64,000 bases of DNA from CAWCQC01 sp963819905. GTDB lineage: Bacteria > Actinomycetota > Thermoleophilia > Gaiellales > Gaiellaceae. Under the pieces are notes generated by a model. That model saw only the letters and a program-made list of their open reading frames with translations. It made no database searches and was not told the origin of the DNA. Below, piece by piece: positions 60,114 to 64,000 of this stretch; positions within the stretch are counted from its first letter, which is position 1; each line of letters starts with the position of its first letter. The stretch covers positions 186,001 to 250,000 of the forward strand of contig CAWFXP010000010.1 of NCBI GenBank assembly GCA_963819905.1. The letters are read 5' to 3'. The translations under genes were made by a program, and so were the position numbers.

Positions 60114-60304
60114 CGAAGGTTCGCCTGGTTGCCCGGCCGGGACGTGACCAGACGACCTCCGTTCAGCGCCGGGGACACATCCGGGGACACGTCGCTCATG
60201 ACCCGGTCAACCATACGGTGCGGGGACGGCGAACCCTCAGTCTGCAAAGCCGATTCGCTGAGATCGACGACTGGCAACCATCGGCAACGAATCCCTATAG
60301 CCAT
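60035..60304 (-). pseudogene. truncated phage-type frame of unknown function
   Basis: On the minus strand a frame with SDVSPDVSPALNGGRLV and PGNQANLRHGLYRLRRLPLN resembles small phage or transposon proteins that carry a GNxNAxKHGLY block. It is cut at about 60035, the same junction that truncates the integrase fragment. The two DVSP units are the translation of the GGGGACACAT repeats. Confidence 0.5.
60171..60192 (+). repeat. paired GGGGACAC(A/G)T repeats, middle cluster
   Basis: GGGGACACAT at 60171-60180 and the one-base variant GGGGACACGT at 60183-60192, again with 12-base period. Confidence 0.6.
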
Positions 60305-60378
60305 GCGGGTTTGCAGCGCGTTCTCGGAGGTAACCCGCTTGCCTCATAGCCTATTTCCAAACCACTAAATTCGGGCGC

Positions 60379-60765
60379 CTACACCCACGATCCGGCGGTG
60401 TAGGGTGCACCGGGGATGCCGCCGACCATCAGCAGCAGCGTCCCGTCTTCGAGGGCGCGCGCTTCGCGCGTCACCTCGGGACCGACCCTCAGCAGGTCGA
60501 ACGCGCCGAGTTCGACTTCCTCGCCGTCCAGCACGAACCGGGCGTGTCCACGGACGAGCACGTACAGCTCCTCCTGGCCGCGGAACTCGAGCTCGTCGTG
60601 GGGCACGACGAGCTCCTCGCCGCCGTCGGCCTCGTACGCATTGATGCCGAAGCTCATGAGGCCCAGGTGCTCGCGGATCGAGTGCCAGCGGGCCCCGTAA
60701 CGACCCTTGTCGCGGGCCCACTCGTCCCACCACTCGACCGCCTTCGTCGGCGGGACGTCCGCCAT
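60379..60765 (-). CDS. cupin domain protein, element cargo
   Basis: A 128-residue single-domain cupin (MADVPPTKAVEWWDEWARDKG, then GQEELYVLVRGHARFVLDGEE and LGAFDLLRVGPEVTREARAL). Metal-ligand histidines of motif 1 are not evident (DELEFRGQEELY), so it may bind ligand without metal. It lies inside the tRNA-Gly element and seems intact, so it is the only likely functional cargo. Upstream in-frame starts (60792, 60867) would extend it. Confidence 0.8.
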   Translation of the reverse strand: MADVPPTKAVEWWDEWARDKGRYGARWHSIREHLGLMSFGINAYEADGGEELVVPHDELEFRGQEELYVLVRGHARFVLDGEEVELGAFDLLRVGPEVTREARALEDGTLLLMVGGIPGAPYTAGSWV

Positions 60766-60948
60766 GCGTGCGTGCTGCCAGCCGCTGGTCATCAGAGGGG
60801 ACTCTATCCGGCCCCCCAGTTCGGACGGCGGCGTGACCTTACGGCTCGCACTGCTGAACCCGAACACAGAATGTCCTGCACGCTTACGCCGACTACTACC
60901 GCGCCCGTGAAAGACACACCAGGTGAGGGCCCCGCGAGTCGGTCGCGG

Positions 60949-61404
60949 TCAAAGTGCCGCCCCGAAATCGCGCAGGTGGGCCACTTCGGCGGCAGCGTCA
61001 CCCTCGCCCGGTGCCCCCTGGTCCCCAGGGGTGGTTGCCAAGGAATTGCCATATCCGGCCTCGAGGATCTCGCGCATCCCGTCGGCGTGCCGCACCGAAT
61101 CGAACAGGTGCGAGTACCGCTGGAGCGTGAAGCCCGGGCTCGCGTGCCCCAGCTGGCGCGAGACGAACACCGGATCAGCGCCCCCCGCGATCAACAGGGA
61201 CGCGTAACAGTGCCGTAGGTCGTGCATCGTCACGTGCCGCCCGATCCCCGCCGCAGCCAAGGCGGGCCTCAGGGTCCGCTGGGCCAGGTTCCGCTGATCC
61301 AGCGGCCCGCCCGTCGCCGTCCCGCTCGTCGATCTGCGACAACCCCCTCGCTTGAGGAGAAATGGCGCCGCTGCGCCAGTTGCCCCCTGGACGAAAAGCT
61401 ACGG
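60949..61404 (-). pseudogene. tyrosine integrase, C-terminal catalytic fragment
   Basis: The open frame from 61404 (after an in-frame TAG) reads PLDQRNLAQRTLRPALAAAG, then the catalytic box HDLRHCYASLLIAGG (H-x2-R), RQLGHASPGFTLQRYSHLF (H and the nucleophile Tyr) and a 40-residue tail to 60949. The N-terminal arm-binding and core-binding parts, and the first catalytic Arg, are missing. It points away from the tRNA-Gly gene, the usual orientation of an integrase beside its att site. Confidence 0.8.
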
Positions 61405-61416
61405 CGGTAGCTTTTT

Positions 61417-61448
61417 GGGGACACATCGGGGACACATCGGGGACACAT
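61417..61448 (+). repeat. three GGGGACACAT repeats, right cluster
   Basis: GGGGACACAT at 61417-61426, 61428-61437 and 61439-61448, with exact 11-base period, 58 bases from the tRNA-Gly end repeat. This is the densest cluster and lies between the integrase fragment and the att repeat, where arm-type sites are expected. Confidence 0.65.
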
Positions 61449-61473
61449 CCCCCTTTGCGTAGCCAACCCTGGA

Positions 61474-61504
61474 AAACAAAAACCCCCGATTACCGGGGGT
61501 TTTC
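61474..61504 (-). terminator. Rho-independent terminator of tRNA-Gly
   Basis: AAACCCCCG and CGGGGGTTT form a long stem with a six-base loop just after the tRNA 3' end on the minus strand, followed by TTTTTGTTTT. It is the clearest intrinsic terminator in the window. Confidence 0.88.
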
Positions 61505-61505
61505 A

Positions 61506-61549
61506 GAGCGGGCGACGGGACTCGAACCCGCGACCCTCAGCTTGGAAGG
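61506..61549. repeat. att direct repeat, right (within tRNA-Gly)
   Basis: The 44-base partner of 59507-59550; it includes two bases beyond the tRNA 3' end and reaches into the anticodon loop, a common crossover location for tRNA-targeting integrases. Confidence 0.9.
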
Positions 61550-61580
61550 CTGACGCTCTAGCCAACTGAGCTACGCCCGC
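61508..61580 (-). tRNA. tRNA-Gly (anticodon TCC)
   Basis: A complete cloverleaf on the minus strand: acceptor GCGGGCG/CGCCCGC, D stem GCTC/GAGC, anticodon stem TCAGC/GCTGA with loop CTTCCAA, T arm GCGGG TTCGAGT CCCGT (one G-T pair), discriminator T. CCA is not encoded. It is the integration target of the adjacent element. Confidence 0.95.
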
Positions 61581-61592
61581 GTCGGGGGAAGA

Positions 61593-61790
61593 CTAGCCGA
61601 CCGGCGGGCGACCGCCCGCGACCCGGCGGCTCAGCGAGGCAACCAGGCGTCGCGTGCGTTCCCGGCCGAGCTCGGCTTCCAGCCGTTCGCGCGCCGTCGG
61701 CCGCGGCGACGTCATCTGTCCCACCGCCGCGAGGTCGGCGAGAAGGCGGGCATCGCCCCGGTGCTCGGTCCTCTCTGCCGCAGTCGTCAC
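61593..61790 (-). CDS. small basic hypothetical protein
   Basis: A 65-residue frame from a GTG at 61790, ending 13 bases before tRNA-Gly. It is Arg/Ala-rich and largely helical (TARERLEAELGRERTRRLVASL). It is divergent from the LigD polymerase gene. No family is recognised; it could be spurious. Confidence 0.4.
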   Translation of the reverse strand: MTTAAERTEHRGDARLLADLAAVGQMTSPRPTARERLEAELGRERTRRLVASLSRRVAGGRPPVG

Positions 61791-61847
61791 CTAGTCTGAC
61801 CATACACCTCCTCCCGGCCGGCATCGAGTACGCGCTAGCGTGCGCAC

Positions 61848-62858
61848 ATGGCCTCCCCGTTCGTCGAGCTCGAGGTGGGCTCCCGGGTCGTCAAGGTGAC
61901 GAACCCGGAGAAGGTGTTCTTCTCCGCCCGCGGCGAGACGAAGCTCGATCTCGTCCAGTACTACCTCTCGGTCGGCGAGGGCATCGTCAAGGCGCTCTAC
62001 GAGCGGCCGACGCAGCTCAAGCGCCATCCGGACGGCGCCGAGGGGGAGGCGATCTACCAGAAGCGCGTGCCGAAACACCATCCGGACTGGATCGAGACGG
62101 CGCGCGTCACCTTCCCGTCGGGCCGGCACGCGGACGAGCTCTGCGTGACCGAGCTCGCGCAGGTCGCGTGGGCGGCCAACCTGGGGACGATCGACTTCCA
62201 TCCGTGGCCGTCGCGTCGCCAGGACACCGAGCACCCGGACCAGCTCCGCATCGACGTCGATCCGCAGCCCGGAACGACGTTCGCCGACGGGAAGGGCGTG
62301 GCCGGGGTCGTCCGCGAGGTGCTCGACGAGATCGGCTACGTGGGCTGGCCGAAGACGTCCGGGAACCGCGGCATCCACGTCTTCTGCCGGATCGAGCCGA
62401 AGTGGGGTTTCCGGGTCGTCCGCCGGGCTGCACTCGCATTCGCGCGGGAGATCGAGCGGAGGCTTCCCGAGCAGGTCACCACCGCGTGGTGGAAGGAGGA
62501 GCGCGGCGAACGCGTCTTCATCGACTACAACCAGAACGCGCGCGACCGGACGATCGTCTCCGCGTACTCGGTGCGGGCGCGGCCGGACGGCACCGTCTCG
62601 GCGCCGGTGGCCTGGGACGAGCTCCCCGACGCCGAGCCCGAGGACTTCACGATGGCGACCATGCCGGAGCGCTTCGCGCAGCTCGGCGACATGCACGCCG
62701 GGATCGACGAGGCGATCTGCGACCTGCGAGTCCTGCTCGAGTGGGTCGAGCGCGACGAAAAGGCAGGCATCGGTGAGGCGCCGCTCCCGCCGCACTTCCC
62801 GAAAGAGCCGGACGAGCCGAAGCGCGTGCAGCCCTCACGGGCGCGCGACGACGGCTGA
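61848..62858 (+). CDS. LigD-type primase-polymerase domain protein
   Basis: A 336-residue archaeo-eukaryotic primase-superfamily polymerase of non-homologous end joining. Motifs are the metal-binding pair in LRIDVDPQPG, SGNRGIHVF and the third Asp in VFIDYNQNARDRTIVSAYS. It fills gaps and adds ribonucleotides at breaks. Here it stands alone rather than fused to ligase or phosphoesterase domains. It converges on the ligase gene with a ten-base gap. No Ku gene lies in the window. Confidence 0.93.
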   Translation: MASPFVELEVGSRVVKVTNPEKVFFSARGETKLDLVQYYLSVGEGIVKALYERPTQLKRHPDGAEGEAIYQKRVPKHHPDWIETARVTFPSGRHADELCVTELAQVAWAANLGTIDFHPWPSRRQDTEHPDQLRIDVDPQPGTTFADGKGVAGVVREVLDEIGYVGWPKTSGNRGIHVFCRIEPKWGFRVVRRAALAFAREIERRLPEQVTTAWWKEERGERVFIDYNQNARDRTIVSAYSVRARPDGTVSAPVAWDELPDAEPEDFTMATMPERFAQLGDMHAGIDEAICDLRVLLEWVERDEKAGIGEAPLPPHFPKEPDEPKRVQPSRARDDG

Positions 62859-62868
62859 AGCAGTCGCG

Positions 62869-63873
62869 TCAGCGCGCGAGCAGGCCCGAGACCGTCGGAT
62901 CGCCAGCCTTGGGCCGCGGCTTGACCTGGTCGACCGTGCACTGGTCGGGATCCTTGTCGGGCCGGAAACGGATGAGGCGCGTCCCGTGCCGGAAGCGGCG
63001 GCCCTGCCACTTGTCGTAACGCACCTCGACCACGAGCTCTGGCCGGATCGGCGTCTCCTCGAGCTCGCCGCCCGAGCCCCAGCGGTTCGGCTCCGAGAAC
63101 CCTCGCGGAGGGGCCCCCTCGAGCAGCGGGCTGACGAGCGCGGCGATCTCCTCCTCTCTCTTCGGCGCGACCGCGGCCGAGCCGACGTAGAGGAGCTCGC
63201 CGCTTCCGTCGTGGAGGCCGAGGAGGAGCGTCGCGAGCCGTCCTTCGTCCTTGCGGCGGATCCCGACGACGACGCAGTCGGCGGTCACGTGGCGCTTCAC
63301 CTTGACGACTCCGTCGCGCGACCCGGGCAGGTAGGGGAGCCCGAGACGCTTGGCGACGACGCCGTCGAACCCGGCGACGTCGAGCCGCTCCATCCACCCG
63401 CGTGCGACGGCGTCGTCGCGCGTGGCAGGCGAGACGTCGAACGGGAGCGCCTCGACCCGGGCCCGGCGCTCCTCGAGAGGCTCGGCGTGCGCGTCTTTGC
63501 CGTCCCAGACGAGCACGTCGAAGCAGACGTAGCCGGCCGGGATCTCGCCCGCCAGTCGGTTGATCCGGCTCTCGGCCGGGTGGAGGCGCATCTGCAGAGC
63601 ATCGAAGTCGAGCGCACCCTCGCGCTCGATGACGATCTCGCCGTCGAGGGCGGATCGAGGCGGGAGCTTCTCACCGAGCGCTCGAAGCTCCGGGAAGTAG
63701 CGAAGGAGGGGCCGCGCGTTCCGGCTCCAGAGGCGCAGCTCGCCGTCCAGGTTCTCGAGCACGCCGCGGAAGCCGTCCCACTTCGGCTCGTACTGCCAGC
63801 CGTTCCCGGAAGGAAGCTCGCGCACGAGCTCGGCCTCCATCGGCGGAAACGGCAGGCCTGCCGGAACGTCCAC
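62869..63873 (-). CDS. ATP-dependent DNA ligase (LigC/LigD ligase domain)
   Basis: A 334-residue ligase from a GTG at 63873. Motif I EPKWDGFRG supplies the adenylated lysine (about residue 31), then DGEIVI, YVCFDVLVW, FDGVVAKR and the motif V lysines in DGVVKVKR. An OB-fold domain (from about 205) completes it. It would seal breaks with the convergent LigD polymerase protein, replacing the single multidomain LigD of mycobacteria. Confidence 0.93.
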   Translation of the reverse strand: MDVPAGLPFPPMEAELVRELPSGNGWQYEPKWDGFRGVLENLDGELRLWSRNARPLLRYFPELRALGEKLPPRSALDGEIVIEREGALDFDALQMRLHPAESRINRLAGEIPAGYVCFDVLVWDGKDAHAEPLEERRARVEALPFDVSPATRDDAVARGWMERLDVAGFDGVVAKRLGLPYLPGSRDGVVKVKRHVTADCVVVGIRRKDEGRLATLLLGLHDGSGELLYVGSAAVAPKREEEIAALVSPLLEGAPPRGFSEPNRWGSGGELEETPIRPELVVEVRYDKWQGRRFRHGTRLIRFRPDKDPDQCTVDQVKPRPKAGDPTVSGLLAR

Positions 63874-63914
63874 GGCGAATCACTATCACGACTCCCGGAG
63901 CTACGCTCCGTCAT

Positions 63915-64000
63915 GTGGATCCCTCTCCGTCGGCGTGGGAGCCCGGCTGGGTCGAGATCGCCGCCGCGCTCGCGCTGGCGGGCGGGTATGCGGCGTCGCT
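63915..64000 (+). CDS. possible CtaG-like cytochrome c oxidase assembly protein, 5' end only
   Basis: From a GTG at 63915 an open frame reads DPSPSAWEPGWVEIAAALAL and then AGGYAAS, a Trp-containing head before a membrane helix, as at the start of caa3-type CtaG proteins. Only 28 codons are in the window, so the assignment is tentative. Confidence 0.35.
   Translation, partial: MDPSPSAWEPGWVEIAAALALAGGYAAS

Larger units (their letters stand above)
59507..61549. mobile_element. remnant integrative element in tRNA-Gly
   Basis: A 44-bp perfect direct repeat (59507-59550 and 61506-61549), covering the 3' end of tRNA-Gly, bounds a 2-kb segment. Inside are an integrase N-terminal fragment, a truncated phage-type frame, a cupin gene, an integrase C-terminal fragment and seven copies of GGGGACACAT. 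Neither integrase piece is complete, so the element should be immobile without help. The intact tRNA copy is at the right end. Confidence 0.85.

Noticed and set aside
59636..61448. GGGGACACAT words as a CRISPR array.
   Set aside because: Units are 10 bases with one- or two-base gaps, so there are no spacers, and no cas gene is present.

Overview
The window is high-GC DNA (roughly 70% by eye) with dense genes and many ATGA/GTGA stop-start overlaps and GTG starts. It looks chromosomal and actinobacterial. The mix of Liv-type importers, several molybdenum hydroxylases, luciferase-like (LLM) oxidoreductases, and LigD polymerase and ligase domains as separate genes suggests Thermoleophilia (Gaiellales/Solirubrobacterales-like). 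That placement is inference, and no marker gene settles it.

Region 1 (1-21.1 kb, minus strand) is one long head-to-tail array. In transcription order it encodes a three-subunit molybdenum hydroxylase (FAD, 2Fe-2S and Mo subunits) with a CoxG-like protein, an LLM oxidoreductase, a methyltransferase, an M20 amidohydrolase, a fumarylacetoacetate-hydrolase-family enzyme, an M24 hydrolase, RidA, a flavin reductase, an FAD oxidoreductase, a second LLM oxidoreductase, a ketopantoate-reductase-like dehydrogenase, a complete branched-chain-type ABC importer (livK-G-F-H-M), a second such dehydrogenase and a second M24 (creatinase-like) protein cut by the window edge. A GntR regulator heads it. The combination reads as uptake and breakdown of a nitrogen-containing, probably heterocyclic or N-acyl, compound.

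Region 2 (21.9-27.4 kb, plus strand) has a PLP enzyme and a second molybdenum hydroxylase whose Mo subunit is split into two overlapping genes (order FAD, FeS, Mo-N, Mo-C), then a cupin. Region 3 (27.7-37.7 kb) carries an Atz/Trz-type amidohydrolase, a ThDP enzyme, a cupin, an SDR, a NIPSNAP protein and an aldehyde dehydrogenase, then two DUF4234-like membrane proteins, another SDR, an epimerase and an MFS exporter. Many genes here carry single-base frameshifts that look like assembly errors.

Region 4 (37.8-47.6 kb) has an RraA-like aldolase, a small monooxygenase, an MBL hydrolase, a third molybdenum hydroxylase, an HD protein, a PEP-synthase ATP-grasp domain, a cyclase-family hydrolase, a GntR regulator and a separate protein ending in a PEP-utilising phosphohistidine domain. 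The last group resembles a two-piece, phenylphosphate-synthase-like kinase.

Region 5 (47.6-64 kb) is housekeeping and accessory: an SRPBCC protein, tRNA-His, tRNA-Arg with a decayed 3'-end copy 1.4 kb away, a holin-like membrane protein, a secreted protein, a BBE-type flavoenzyme, a rhodanese, an AI-2E-type transporter, two EamA transporters, a formylglycine-generating-enzyme homologue and an AlkZ-like glycosylase. Next comes a remnant integrative element in tRNA-Gly bounded by a 44-bp direct repeat and holding two oppositely oriented integrase halves. The window ends with LigD polymerase and ligase genes and the start of a possible CtaG gene.
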